NCBI GenBank assembly: GCA_015075405.1
Contig: JABTUK010000004.1
Location: forward strand, 558,001 to 622,000
Direction of reading: 5' to 3'
Origin: Anaerolineales bacterium
GTDB taxonomy: Bacteria; Chloroflexota; Anaerolineae; 4572-78; J111
DNA: 64,000 nucleotides
The position numbers were made by a program, and so were the translations under genes. Positions 8,027 through 16,720 of the stretch are shown here, piece by piece; position 1 is the first letter of the stretch; each line of letters opens with the position of its first letter. Below the pieces are notes generated by a model. The model was not told the DNA's origin and ran no database searches. It saw only the letters and a program-made list of their open reading frames with translations.

Positions 8027-10180
8027 ATGGTCAATTTGCAACGCCTGAACAGCTATTTTGAACTGCGCAAACGGGATTGGTGGATTTTGGGCGCAGCCGT
8101 TGCCCTCATTCTGCTGGTGCTGGCGCTCAATGTCATGCCGTTTGAAATCGGCGCTTTTCCCGCCGAGTGGAACCTGGGGCTGCGCCAGCCCATTGACGCC
8201 CTGCAAAGCTGGATCATCGGCAACCGGGCCACCAGCCCGCTCTTTGTCTATTTTTTTGATCCCCTCAGCGATGCGATTGACATTGGCATCCGGGCCATCG
8301 AAGGCTTTTTGTTGTGGCTGCCCTGGCCGGTCTTGCTGGCCGGAATTTTTCTGTTGGGGCAGAAATTGGGCGGGCTGCGCCTGGCGTTGCTTTCGCTGCT
8401 GGGGTTTTTATATATGGGGCTGATTGGGTTGTGGGAAGAGAGCATGCAAACCCTGGCCCTGATGGGCGTCTCGGTCATTATTGCCCTGCTTATCGGCATT
8501 CCTTTGGGTATTTTGGCGGCGCGCTTCCCCCGTTTTGAGGCTTTTCTGCGGCCCATTCTCGACGCCATGCAAACAATGCCGGCCTTTGTCTACCTGATCC
8601 CGGTGCTGCTGCTTTTTGGGGTGGCCCGTGTGCCCAGCGTGGTGGCGACGGTGATTTATGCCCTGCCGCCGGCCATTCGCCTGACCTGCCTGGGCATTCA
8701 GCAAGTCCCGGCGGCCACCATCGAGGCAGCAACGGCTTTTGGTTCGACCAAACGGCAAATTCTTTTAAAAGTACAGCTACCCCTGGCCATGCCGGCCATT
8801 ATTGTCGGGATCAACCAGACGATTATGATGGCCCTCGGCATTGTCGTGATCGCCGCTTTGATTGGGGCCGGCGGTTTGGGACGCGAGGTGTTGGTGGCCT
8901 TGCAGCGCCTCCAGGTGGGCCAGGGCCTGGAAGCAGGTCTAGCGATTGTGTTTATGGCCATCGTCCTGGATCGGCTCAGCCAGGCAGCCAGTAAAACCGA
9001 ATTTGCCAGCCGGCCGCAGCAGGACCACGACTTTAAACTATTTCCGACCAAACTGGCCCGGTTTGATCTGATCTGGTCATTGGAAAAGGGCCTGGATAAA
9101 CTCTATGCCGCCTTCACCAGCCTGACCAAAGCGATTGCTACCGGTCTGGCCGCCGTAATTAGCCCGCTGGCCCGCGCCCTGGGCCAAAAAAATGCCGCCG
9201 AAACCATCCCCGGCCTGCTGCGAACCTACGCCTTTGGGTTGACCGCGCTCCTGTTTTTGTTGCTCCTGCTGCTGGTGTGCAATTTTGTTCCCGGCATGCG
9301 CCAATTTCCTGAATCGTGGCACGTCTCACTGCGGGGGCCGGTAGATGCGGCCGTAGCCTGGTCGCGTGACAATCTCTATCGCATCGGCGATTTGCCCATT
9401 GGCACCGGTCCACTGAGCGATTTTATGACCCTTTACCTGCTCAACCCACTGCGGCTCTTTCTCCAGCAAGTGCTGCCCTGGGTTATTGTCATCCTGGCCG
9501 TCGCCCTGCTGGCCCAGGCCACGGTCGGCTGGCGGCTGGCCCTGTTTACGGCCATTGGCATGTTTGTGATTGGCCTGTTGGGGATGTGGGAGCACGCCAT
9601 GGATACCCTGAGCCAAACCGCCGTCGCGGTGGTGGTCGCCTTGATCATTGCCATTCCGGTGGGCATTCTGGCTTCGCGCAGCGATACGTTGGCCGCCTTC
9701 CTGCGCCCCGTTTTGGATACGCTGCAAACAATCCCTCCTTTTATTTATCTGGTTCCGGTGATCATGCTGTTCAATGTCGGGCGGGTGCCGGGGATTATTG
9801 CCTCGGTGCTGTACGCGCTGCCCCCGGCCATCCGGCTGACCAACCTGGGCATCCGCGAAGTGCCGGGCCAAACCATCGAAGCGGCCCGCGCCTTTGGCTC
9901 CACCCCGGCGCAGATGTTGTTCAAAGTGCAGCTACCCCTGGCCCTGCCCTCGATTATGGTCGGGGTTAACCAGACGATTATGATGGTGCTGTCCATGGTT
10001 ATTATCGCCGGGCTGGTTGGCGGCGGCGGGCTGGGCCTGGAAACCGTTATCGGCCTGGCTAAAAACCAAACCGGGCGCGGCGTCGAGGCCGGGCTGGCCA
10101 TCGTCATTTTAGCTATTGTGATTGACCGGATTACTCAAGCCTGGGGCAAGAAGCAGCAGGCCGGCGGACAGGGACATTAG
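8027..10180 (+). CDS. proW: Double-length glycine betaine ABC permease
   Basis: 717 residues, about twice a normal ProW (about 280-350). Two permease units lie in tandem: residues about 1-325 and about 395-717. Each has an N-terminal segment, five or more membrane helices and its own ATPase-coupling EAA loop (EAATAFGSTKRQ and EAARAFGSTPAQ) followed by KVQLPLA and a conserved GxNQTIMM stretch. Two fused units could make a complete membrane channel from one chain. Strong ribosome site GGAGGAG 6 nt before the ATG. No substrate-binding domain is fused; ProX is encoded separately at 11662-12714. Confidence 0.93.
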   Translation: MVNLQRLNSYFELRKRDWWILGAAVALILLVLALNVMPFEIGAFPAEWNLGLRQPIDALQSWIIGNRATSPLFVYFFDPLSDAIDIGIRAIEGFLLWLPWPVLLAGIFLLGQKLGGLRLALLSLLGFLYMGLIGLWEESMQTLALMGVSVIIALLIGIPLGILAARFPRFEAFLRPILDAMQTMPAFVYLIPVLLLFGVARVPSVVATVIYALPPAIRLTCLGIQQVPAATIEAATAFGSTKRQILLKVQLPLAMPAIIVGINQTIMMALGIVVIAALIGAGGLGREVLVALQRLQVGQGLEAGLAIVFMAIVLDRLSQAASKTEFASRPQQDHDFKLFPTKLARFDLIWSLEKGLDKLYAAFTSLTKAIATGLAAVISPLARALGQKNAAETIPGLLRTYAFGLTALLFLLLLLLVCNFVPGMRQFPESWHVSLRGPVDAAVAWSRDNLYRIGDLPIGTGPLSDFMTLYLLNPLRLFLQQVLPWVIVILAVALLAQATVGWRLALFTAIGMFVIGLLGMWEHAMDTLSQTAVAVVVALIIAIPVGILASRSDTLAAFLRPVLDTLQTIPPFIYLVPVIMLFNVGRVPGIIASVLYALPPAIRLTNLGIREVPGQTIEAARAFGSTPAQMLFKVQLPLALPSIMVGVNQTIMMVLSMVIIAGLVGGGGLGLETVIGLAKNQTGRGVEAGLAIVILAIVIDRITQAWGKKQQAGGQGH

Positions 10181-10237
10181 AAAGGCTAAGGCTGAGGCTA
10201 AGGCTAAGAAAAACCGCTTAGCCTCAGCCTTAGCCTT
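10181..10237. terminator. Repeat-built stem between convergent genes
   Basis: Directly after the proW stop, GGCTAA/GGCTGA hexamers (10183-10208) face their complements (about 10216-10237), giving a long stem with an AAAACC loop that touches the pfk stop codon. It can act as a two-way transcript end for the convergent proW and pfk genes, but lacks a classic U-run. Confidence 0.6.
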
Positions 10238-11358
10238 TAATCCCCCATACACGTCCCCAGCCGCCGGGCGCTGTCGAGCCAGGGGTGGTCGAGCGGTACG
10301 GTTTTGCGCTTGCCAACCACCTCTTCCAGGGGCACCGGCTCAGCACCCTCGCCTCGCGCGGCCACCATCACCCCGGAGACGCCGTCGTTAATCAGAGTGG
10401 CGCAGGCTGTCCCCAGACGGCTTGCCAGCAGCCGATCCCCCGCCGAGGGGGTCCCGCCGCGCTGAACGTGCCCCAGAATCGTTACCCGCGACTCCAGGCC
10501 GGTCAGTTCTTCCAACTGCTGTGACAGGCGGATAGTCCCATTGGCCTGCCGAGCGATAATCTCGGCCAACTCGGCAGAGGCCTTTTTCTTCTCTTCTTTC
10601 TTTTTGGCGTTGGCTTTCTTTTCCGCGGCTGCCTGGAGCAGGGCGGCATCTTCTTTGGACTTAGCCCCCTCGGAGATGGCAATAATGCTAAAGCCTTTGT
10701 CGCTGTGGCTGCGGCGGCGAATGGCTTCGGCCACTTTGTGGATGTCGTAGGGAATTTCGGGGATCAAAATCACATCCGCTCCGCCGGCAATACCGGCTCC
10801 CAGGGCCAACCAGCCGGCGTTGTGTCCCATCAACTCGACCACAATAATCCGGTGATGGCTGTGGGCGGTGCTGTGCAACCGGTCAATGGCCTCGGTGGCA
10901 ATGCCCAAGGCGGTATCAAACCCAAAGGTAATATCGGTTTTGGCGACGTCGTTGTCAATGGTTTTGGGCAGCGTCACAATATTTAGCCCTTTTTTGAGCA
11001 GGGTCAGCGCGTTTTTTTGAGTTCCCCCCCCGCCCAAACAGACCAGGGCATCCAATTGGTGTTTGCGATAATTTTCCACCATCAAATCGGTCATATCCAA
11101 CATCTGGCCGGCCATCGGCATTTTTTCAGGCTTGTCGCGGCTGGTGCCCAGAATGGTCCCGCCGATGGTCAAAATACCGGACAAAGCCGGGCCATCCAGG
11201 CGCACCGTTCGATTTTCCATCAAGCCGCGGAAGCCGTCGCGGAAGCCGATCACTTGCATGCCAAATGAGGTTTGGGCGGCTTTACCAATGCCACGAATAG
11301 CCGCATTCAGGCCGGGGCTATCGCCGCCGGCAGTCAAAATTCCGATAAATTTGGTCAT
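10237..11358 (-). CDS. pfkA: 6-phosphofructokinase
   Basis: Phosphorylates fructose 6-phosphate in glycolysis. The PFK fold is clear: LTAGGDSPGLNAAIRG at the N-terminus, PKTIDND, FGFDTA and GHNAGWLA. In ATP enzymes of the E. coli type the corresponding motifs are GGDGS and PGTIDND; here they read GGGGT and PKTIDND. A Lys in the second motif is typical of PPi-dependent or mixed-substrate PFKs, while the Gly in the first favours ATP, so the phosphoryl donor cannot be settled from sequence. A Lys/Ala-rich insert (about residues 225-255) is unusual. Ribosome site GGAGGG before the ATG. Confidence 0.92.
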   Translation of the reverse strand: MTKFIGILTAGGDSPGLNAAIRGIGKAAQTSFGMQVIGFRDGFRGLMENRTVRLDGPALSGILTIGGTILGTSRDKPEKMPMAGQMLDMTDLMVENYRKHQLDALVCLGGGGTQKNALTLLKKGLNIVTLPKTIDNDVAKTDITFGFDTALGIATEAIDRLHSTAHSHHRIIVVELMGHNAGWLALGAGIAGGADVILIPEIPYDIHKVAEAIRRRSHSDKGFSIIAISEGAKSKEDAALLQAAAEKKANAKKKEEKKKASAELAEIIARQANGTIRLSQQLEELTGLESRVTILGHVQRGGTPSAGDRLLASRLGTACATLINDGVSGVMVAARGEGAEPVPLEEVVGKRKTVPLDHPWLDSARRLGTCMGD

Positions 11359-11586
11359 ACGTCCCTCCTAAGAAAATAGTAGACGGTAGACAGTAGACGG
11401 TAGACAGGGGTAATACATTCCTGCTAGCTGCTACCTCGCTACCTTTTCATTATCGTAGTGTGCTCAGGCTCGTGAACACTCCTGTGATAATATCATGTCA
11501 CTGCGAGCCGCAGGCGAAACGGTCTCCTACCCCAGAGAGGGGGATTGCTTGGGCCTAAGGCCTGGCAATGACCCTGGTTCAAAAAC
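11359..11586. other. Intergenic stretch with tandem repeat and palindromic element
   Basis: 11378-11407 holds about four copies of GTAGACG/GTAGACA just upstream of pfk. 11495-11575 (from TGTCACTGCGAG to GGCAATGAC) is an imperfect fold-back element with an internal GGCCTAAGGCC stem, of the kind often dispersed in genomes; only one copy was seen here. No gene. Confidence 0.5.
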
Positions 11587-11620
11587 AAAACCCTCAGTAC
11601 CGGTTCGGTCTGAGGGTTTT
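11587..11620 (-). terminator. Intrinsic terminator of proX
   Basis: Stem AAAACCCTCAG/CTGAGGGTTTT (arms 11587-11597 and 11610-11620), with T-rich sequence after it on the minus strand, about 40 nt beyond the proX stop codon. Confidence 0.85.
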
Positions 11621-11661
11621 TAAAACTACTCACTTTAATAGGCTAAACTGTGCGGACAAGC

Positions 11662-12714
11662 TTAGGGTAACCAGGCTTTCCACTTATCTTCATTCTTGCC
11701 CAGCCAATCGCGGGCGGCCTCTTCAGCCGTCTTGCCGTTAGTATCCACATCGGCAATCATCACTACTTGGTCGTCGGTGGAGTAGTTCATTTTAGAAAGC
11801 AATTGATAAGCATCAGGCGCTTTGTTTTTCAAGTCGGCCCACACAATTTTGAACAAAACGTCGGTGGGATAATCGCAGTCCACGCCGCCGGCTTCAGCTT
11901 TGGCGTAGCACTCTTCGGTGTTTTCGGGCAGAGTCACATTGGTCAAATCGTATTTGGCAAAAGCGGAGTGGGGTTTGTAGAAGTAAATCAAGATAGGTTC
12001 TTTGCGGCTGTAAACACTGTCAACCGCGGCCAGAATGGCCTGCTCGGAACCGGCATAGACTACTTGAAAATTCAAATCCAGGTTTTTGATAATCTGCTCG
12101 TCATACTGCACCCAGCTTGGGTCGCCGCCCAGAAATTGGCCCTTGTCGCCGGTTTCAGCGGTTTTGAACAAGGCCGCATTGGCCGGGTCTTTGAAGCCTT
12201 CCCAGGTCGCCAATTCGGGATGTTCTTCTAGCATGTAAGTGGGAATATACCAGCCAATCTTGCCGACCACCCCCAGTTCACCGGCCTTTTCGACCACCTT
12301 TTGATCGTCAATATACTGTTTGACATTCTCGGCGTGCCCCGAAGGCCACACTTCCAGGCTGGCCGACAGGTCGCCGGTGGCCAGGGCCGGCCATTGGGCG
12401 TTTTCGTCAATGGTTACGTTTTCGACGGTATAGCCGAGTTGTTCTTGCAGCAGAATTTTGGCGACAGCCACATTGACCAATGAACCGGTCCAGGGATTTT
12501 CGGCCAGCTTGATGGTGATTTTTTCACCGCTGGGCGCACTGGGCGCGGGCTGCTCGGCTTCTGCTTCCGCAGGCGCAGCTTCTTCCTGAGCGGGCGCGGC
12601 TTCCTCTTTGGCCGGTTCTGCTGCGGGTTGAGCGCCCCCACAGGCAGCCATTACCAGCACTATCACCGCCAGCAGCATGGTCAAAAATAGCCCCTTGAGA
12701 TACTTTTTGTTCAT
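11662..12714 (-). CDS. proX: Glycine betaine-binding lipoprotein
   Basis: Substrate-binding protein of the OpuAC/ProX family, 350 residues. Lipoprotein signal with lipobox VMAAC, then an Ala/Glu/Pro stalk of about 40 residues and the binding domain starting KITIKLAENPWTGS; late aromatic residues (WVQY, IYFYKPH) are in keeping with a cation-pi cage for quaternary amines. The second of two adjacent ATGs (12714) is chosen because it sits 5 nt from AGGAGG. It is transcribed away from proVW and separated from them by pfk, so it has its own promoter. Confidence 0.93.
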   Translation of the reverse strand: MNKKYLKGLFLTMLLAVIVLVMAACGGAQPAAEPAKEEAAPAQEEAAPAEAEAEQPAPSAPSGEKITIKLAENPWTGSLVNVAVAKILLQEQLGYTVENVTIDENAQWPALATGDLSASLEVWPSGHAENVKQYIDDQKVVEKAGELGVVGKIGWYIPTYMLEEHPELATWEGFKDPANAALFKTAETGDKGQFLGGDPSWVQYDEQIIKNLDLNFQVVYAGSEQAILAAVDSVYSRKEPILIYFYKPHSAFAKYDLTNVTLPENTEECYAKAEAGGVDCDYPTDVLFKIVWADLKNKAPDAYQLLSKMNYSTDDQVVMIADVDTNGKTAEEAARDWLGKNEDKWKAWLP

Positions 12715-12763
12715 CATCTCCTCCTTAGATAAATTTTAATAGATTGATTATAACTGCTCAACC

Positions 12764-12902
12764 ATGTCATCCATTCGACAAGCTCAGAACAGGTTTCGAC
12801 CGTAGGGAGAAATCCCCGATACCTTATTTTTCGTGTTGCACCCTGGGGATTTCTCGACCCTTCGGCTTCGCTCAGGGCAAGCTCTTCGGTCTCGAAATGA
12901 CA
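12764..12902. repeat. Dispersed fold-back repeat family C, copy 1
   Basis: Imperfect inverted element bounded by ATGTCAT and AATGACAT, containing TTTCGACCG.AGGGAGAAATCCCC and CCTGGGGATTTCTCG. The same blocks in the same order occur at 42431-42574. Sits upstream of proX in the proX/GntR intergenic region (12715-13065). Confidence 0.75.
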
Positions 12903-12972
12903 TAAGCCTCGATTGACAGTTGCCCTTTACCTGGGGCGAGTATAACACCGACCCCCACGACTGTCAAACAAT

Positions 12973-13000
12973 TTGACATTCACCCGAATTTTACTATACT
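12973..13000 (+). promoter_or_regulatory. Promoter of the GntR regulator gene
   Basis: TTGACA (12973-12978), 16-nt spacer, TATACT (12995-13000); the start point would be near 13007, about 60 nt before the coding start. Confidence 0.7.
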
Positions 13001-13011
13001 CTGGACACTTC

Positions 13012-13028
13012 ATATATTACTAATATAT
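13012..13028. promoter_or_regulatory. Probable operator for the GntR/FCD regulator
   Basis: Perfect palindrome ATATATTA.C.TAATATAT overlapping the predicted transcription start. FCD-type GntR proteins usually bind short palindromes at their own promoter, so autoregulation is likely. Confidence 0.55.
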
Positions 13029-13065
13029 CAGCCCAGTCGCAAATTTAGATAGTTAAGTTTTTACG

Positions 13066-13743
13066 ATGCTGCCTGCAACGCTACTCACTGCTTCGCGCCA
13101 GCGGCGAGTTAATCACGACTCGCGCAGCGAAGCGGCCTACCGGATTATCAAAGAAAAAATTGTCACCCTGGCACTGCCCCCAGCCAGCTTGCTCAACGAA
13201 GCTGAGCTGATGGCTGAATTGGGCCTGGGCCGCACACCCGTTCGTGAGGCCCTGCAACGCCTGGCCCTGGAAAACTTGGTCATCATTTTGCCACGTCGGG
13301 GCACCATTGTGGCCGATTTGAACATGAGCGACTTGCAGAAAATCTTTGAGATGCGCCTCGAATTGGAAGTTTACACCGTTAGGCTGGCCGCCGAGCGAGC
13401 CACCCCGGCCCAGGTGGCCGAGATGGAAGCGCTCCTGGCTAACTCCGACGAAATCATCCGGCAGGGCGATTATTACCAACTCATGCGCCTCGATCACCAG
13501 GCTCACCAGTTGCTGGCTCAGGCGGCCCACAATGAATTTTTAGCCGAAACTTTGGAGCGATTGTACACCCATGGGCTGCGTTTGTGGTACATTTCGCTCC
13601 ACAAAGTTAGCCGTCTATCCGAAGCCATTGCCGAACACCGGGATATTATTGCCGCCATCAAAGCGGGGGATGGGCAACGCGCCGCCGAAATCATGCGGAC
13701 GCACATCACCGACTTCCAAACCCAATTAACTGCTGCGTTGTAG
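13066..13743 (+). CDS. GntR/FCD transcriptional regulator
   Basis: 225 residues. N-terminal winged helix (about 20-88, AAYRIIKEKI ... RTPVREALQRLALENLV ... RRGTIV) and a C-terminal FCD ligand/metal domain (about 95-220) containing the DHQAH and EHRDI motifs that supply metal ligands in this family. It precedes the demethylation genes in the same direction and is the natural candidate for controlling them in response to a carboxylate or betaine intermediate (inference). No Shine-Dalgarno sequence is visible before the ATG at 13066. Confidence 0.9.
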   Translation: MLPATLLTASRQRRVNHDSRSEAAYRIIKEKIVTLALPPASLLNEAELMAELGLGRTPVREALQRLALENLVIILPRRGTIVADLNMSDLQKIFEMRLELEVYTVRLAAERATPAQVAEMEALLANSDEIIRQGDYYQLMRLDHQAHQLLAQAAHNEFLAETLERLYTHGLRLWYISLHKVSRLSEAIAEHRDIIAAIKAGDGQRAAEIMRTHITDFQTQLTAAL

Positions 13744-13744
13744 T

Positions 13745-13814
13745 ATCAAGTGTCAAGTGTCAAGTGTCAAGTGTCAAGTAAAACGTGACACCTGACACTT
13801 TAACACTTGACACC
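13745..13814. repeat. TCAAGTG heptamer array with inverted return
   Basis: Five tandem copies of the heptamer TCAAGTG (from 13745) are followed by reverse-complement units (TGACACTT, AACACTTGACAC), forming a hairpin between the GntR gene and the MttB-family gene. Confidence 0.8.
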
Positions 13815-13832
13815 TTAATTAAGGAGCAACCG

Positions 13833-15383
13833 ATGACTGATCGAGAACGTCGTTCGAGCCGCCGAGAGGAACGGCGGGCGCGGGCCGGAACCCAGCCTGT
13901 CAGCGCGGTCAAACCGCTGGTTAACAGGCTGCCTCTGACCGAAGTGTTGTCCCCCGAAGGCGTCGAGACCATTCACCGCGCTTCGATGCGCCTGCTGCAA
14001 GACCCCGGCATCCTGGTGATTGACTACCCGCCCGCCCGCGAAACCTTTAAGGCCAACGGCGCTAAAGTTGAAGGCGAGTTGGTACGGATTGACGAAGACA
14101 CTCTGCTGCACTTTGTCCGCCAGGCTCCGGCCACCTTTATCCAACTGGCCCGCAACCCGGCCAACAGTTTGAACTTTGGCGGGCGCACCACCATTTTTGC
14201 CCCGGTGTACGGCCCGCCTTTTGTCGGCGATTACGACCGGGGCCGCCGCGAAGCCACCCTCGAAGATTTTCGCAACTTTGCCAAACTGACCTACATGGCC
14301 CAGCACCTGCATCACAATGGCGGCACGCTGGTTGAGCCAAACGATATTGACGTGAAAGAGCGCCACCTCGACATGCTGCTGGCCCATATTACCCTCAGCG
14401 ATAAATGCTTTATGGGCAGCGTGACCCACTCTGAAAATGCCCGCGACACCGTTATCATGTCGGAAATTCTGTTTGGGGCGGAGGTTATCCGCGAAAATCC
14501 GGCTACGCTTTCCCTCATCAACGCCTCCAGTCCCCTGCGCTTCGACGACCGCATGTTTGGGGCGCTGGAAGTTTATGCTAAAGCCAAACAAGCGGTGCTG
14601 GTTACGCCCTTCCTTATCGCCGGGGCAATGTCGCCCAGCACGATGGCGGCTACACTGGCCCAGCAAAATGCGGAGGCCCTTTTTGGCATCTGCTATGCCC
14701 AGATGCTCAACCCCGGCACGCCCTGCATTTACGGTTCGTTTCTAGCTAATATTGACATGCGCAGCGGCGCGCCCTGCTTTGGCACCCCTGAAAATGCCCT
14801 GGCTCTGTACGCCGGGGCGCAGATGGCTCGTCACTATAACCTGCCCTATCGCTCTGGCGGCAATTTTACTGCCTCGCGCATCCCCGACGCCCAGGCCGGC
14901 TACGAGTCCGCCAGTACCTTCTGGCCGACCGTCCAGGCGGGGGTCAATTTTGTGCTGCACGCCGCCGGCTGGCTGGAAGGCGGGCTGATTGCCGGCTATG
15001 AAAAGTTCATCCTCGATCTGGAAATGTGCGGCATGATGGCTCGCTACGTCAACGGCGTCGGCCTGACCGAGGATGATTTCGCCTGGGACGCCTACGCCGA
15101 AGTCGGGCCGGGGCAGCACTTTCTGGGGGCGCAGCACACCATGCGCCATTACGAAACCGCGTTTTACCAGCACACCGTTTTTAATATGGACAATTACGAA
15201 AAGTGGGAAGAAGAAGGCAAGCAGGACACCTACAAACGGGCCAACGCCGTCTGGAAGCGCATGCTCAAAGAGTACGAAGCCCCCACCCTCGACCCGGCTA
15301 TCGCCGAGGAACTGACCGCCTTTGCCGAACACCGCCGCGCCGAAATTCGCGCCGGCAAGCCACGAACTGAGTGGAAGAGATAA
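13833..15383 (+). CDS. MttB-family (non-pyrrolysine) methyltransferase
   Basis: 516 residues from ATG 13833 (AAGGAG 6 nt upstream); an earlier in-frame ATG at 13785 lies inside the hairpin repeat and is rejected. Belongs to the trimethylamine methyltransferase superfamily; the whole frame has no internal stop, so this is the non-pyrrolysine type, whose best-known member MtgB moves a methyl group from glycine betaine to a corrinoid protein. Motifs such as GSVTHSENARDTV and the long TIM-barrel body are visible; the basic start (RERRSSRREERRARAG) is unusual. With ProVWX nearby, glycine betaine is the likely substrate, but no corrinoid carrier or reactivating protein is encoded in the window. Confidence 0.88.
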   Translation: MTDRERRSSRREERRARAGTQPVSAVKPLVNRLPLTEVLSPEGVETIHRASMRLLQDPGILVIDYPPARETFKANGAKVEGELVRIDEDTLLHFVRQAPATFIQLARNPANSLNFGGRTTIFAPVYGPPFVGDYDRGRREATLEDFRNFAKLTYMAQHLHHNGGTLVEPNDIDVKERHLDMLLAHITLSDKCFMGSVTHSENARDTVIMSEILFGAEVIRENPATLSLINASSPLRFDDRMFGALEVYAKAKQAVLVTPFLIAGAMSPSTMAATLAQQNAEALFGICYAQMLNPGTPCIYGSFLANIDMRSGAPCFGTPENALALYAGAQMARHYNLPYRSGGNFTASRIPDAQAGYESASTFWPTVQAGVNFVLHAAGWLEGGLIAGYEKFILDLEMCGMMARYVNGVGLTEDDFAWDAYAEVGPGQHFLGAQHTMRHYETAFYQHTVFNMDNYEKWEEEGKQDTYKRANAVWKRMLKEYEAPTLDPAIAEELTAFAEHRRAEIRAGKPRTEWKR

Positions 15384-15430
15384 CAGTAGTCAGTAATCAG
15401 ATTTTTTTCTGGCTACTGACTACTGACTAC
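15384..15430. repeat. GTAGTCAGTA short-unit hairpin
   Basis: CAGTAGTCAGTAATCAG, a T-run, then CTGGCTACTGACTACTGACTAC-type complement. Same unit type as 18040-18087; placed directly after the methyltransferase stop, where it may also act as a weak transcript end. Confidence 0.75.
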
Positions 15431-15466
15431 TCCCCATCTTTGATTTAATCTTGAGGAGCTACGATC

Positions 15467-16639
15467 ATGAACATCCGCAGTTTTGAAATTCCAACCGTGA
15501 TGAAACATGGCCTGGGGGCCATCAATGCCCTGGCCGACGAAGCCAAAGCACTGGGGATGAAACGTCCCCTGATTGTCACCGACCCCGGCGTGGTCAAAGC
15601 AGGCTTGCTTGACCGGACGATCAAGCCCTTGCAGGCGGCCAATCTGGACTACGTTGTGTTTGATAAAGTCGTTCCCAACCCGCCGATTGCCCTGGTGAAT
15701 GAGGCAGCAGACATCTACCAGCGCGAGGATTGCGACGGCCTGATTGGGCTAGGCGGCGGCAGTTCGATGGATACGGCCAAATCTGTGGGCGTAGTAGCGG
15801 CTAACGGCGGCTCTATTCTAAATTACGAATGGGCCAGCCCGCAGCCGATCAAAAAACGCATCCCGCCGACCATCTGTATCCCGACCACCGCCGGCACCGG
15901 CAGCGAAGTCACCCTCTGGGCCGTCATCACCGACCCGGAGCGCAAAATCAAATTTAATGTGGGGGGGACGGCCCTGATTGGGGCCTGGCTGGCCCTGATT
16001 GACCCGGAATTGACCTTTGACCTGCCGCCGGCTGTTACCGCCGCCACCGGCATGGATGCCCTGGCCCACGCCATCGAATGTTACACCTGCGCCTACGCCC
16101 AGCCGCTGCCCGACTCAGTGGCGCTACTGGCCATGGAGTACGTGGGCGAGTATTTGCGGGTCGCGTTTGCCCAGGGCCGCAACGCCGAGGCCCGCTACAA
16201 AATGAGTATGGCCGCCATGCTGGGCGCGCTGGCCTACGGCGCCGAAAGCGCCGGGGCGGCTCATGCCATGAGCCAATCCGCCGGGGGCGTTCACAATGTG
16301 CCGCACGGCGCACTGACCGGGCGGCTGCTCGGCCCGGTGATGGAGTACAACTACCTGGGCGAGCCGCATAAATTCGCTCGGATTGCCCAGGCTCTCGGCG
16401 AGGATACACGCGGCTTAAGCGTCTGGCAGGCGGCAGAAAAGGCGGTCGAGGCGGTCATGCGCTTGACGGAGGATGTCGAACTGCCCACCCTGCAAGCACT
16501 GGGCTTCCATGAAGACGAAATCCCGATGCTGGCCGAGATTGCCTTCCAGGACCCGCAGACCATCGGCAACCCGCGTGATTTGAGCGTGCAGAGCTATGTG
16601 CAGATTTGGCGGCGCACTTTTGAGATGGGGAAAAAATAA
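15467..16639 (+). CDS. Iron-containing alcohol dehydrogenase
   Basis: 390 residues, group III (Fe-type) NAD-dependent alcohol dehydrogenase. GGGSSMDTAK binds the coenzyme; metal ligands Asp and His in MDALAHAIE, His in AAHAMSQ and His in VPHG are all present. The second His of the usual HxxxH motif (HGMAH in FucO) is Gln here (HAMSQ). Ribosome site GAGGAG. Lying inside the demethylation gene set, it may handle an alcohol or aldehyde made from the substrate or from released formaldehyde (inference). Confidence 0.9.
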   Translation: MNIRSFEIPTVMKHGLGAINALADEAKALGMKRPLIVTDPGVVKAGLLDRTIKPLQAANLDYVVFDKVVPNPPIALVNEAADIYQREDCDGLIGLGGGSSMDTAKSVGVVAANGGSILNYEWASPQPIKKRIPPTICIPTTAGTGSEVTLWAVITDPERKIKFNVGGTALIGAWLALIDPELTFDLPPAVTAATGMDALAHAIECYTCAYAQPLPDSVALLAMEYVGEYLRVAFAQGRNAEARYKMSMAAMLGALAYGAESAGAAHAMSQSAGGVHNVPHGALTGRLLGPVMEYNYLGEPHKFARIAQALGEDTRGLSVWQAAEKAVEAVMRLTEDVELPTLQALGFHEDEIPMLAEIAFQDPQTIGNPRDLSVQSYVQIWRRTFEMGKK

Positions 16640-16720
16640 TAACCTAAAGTTCGGAGTTTTCTAAAATGTCGAACTCCGGTTAATAATTCTTCCGATAAAG
16701 ACCAACGTAAGGAGGATATT

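Noticed and set aside
13745..13814. CRISPR array
   Set aside because: Units are 7 nt with no unique spacers; the same holds for the arrays at 48110, 48408 and 49807. No cas genes.
13833..15383. Pyrrolysine-containing MttB
   Set aside because: The frame has no internal TAG; it is the non-pyrrolysine type.
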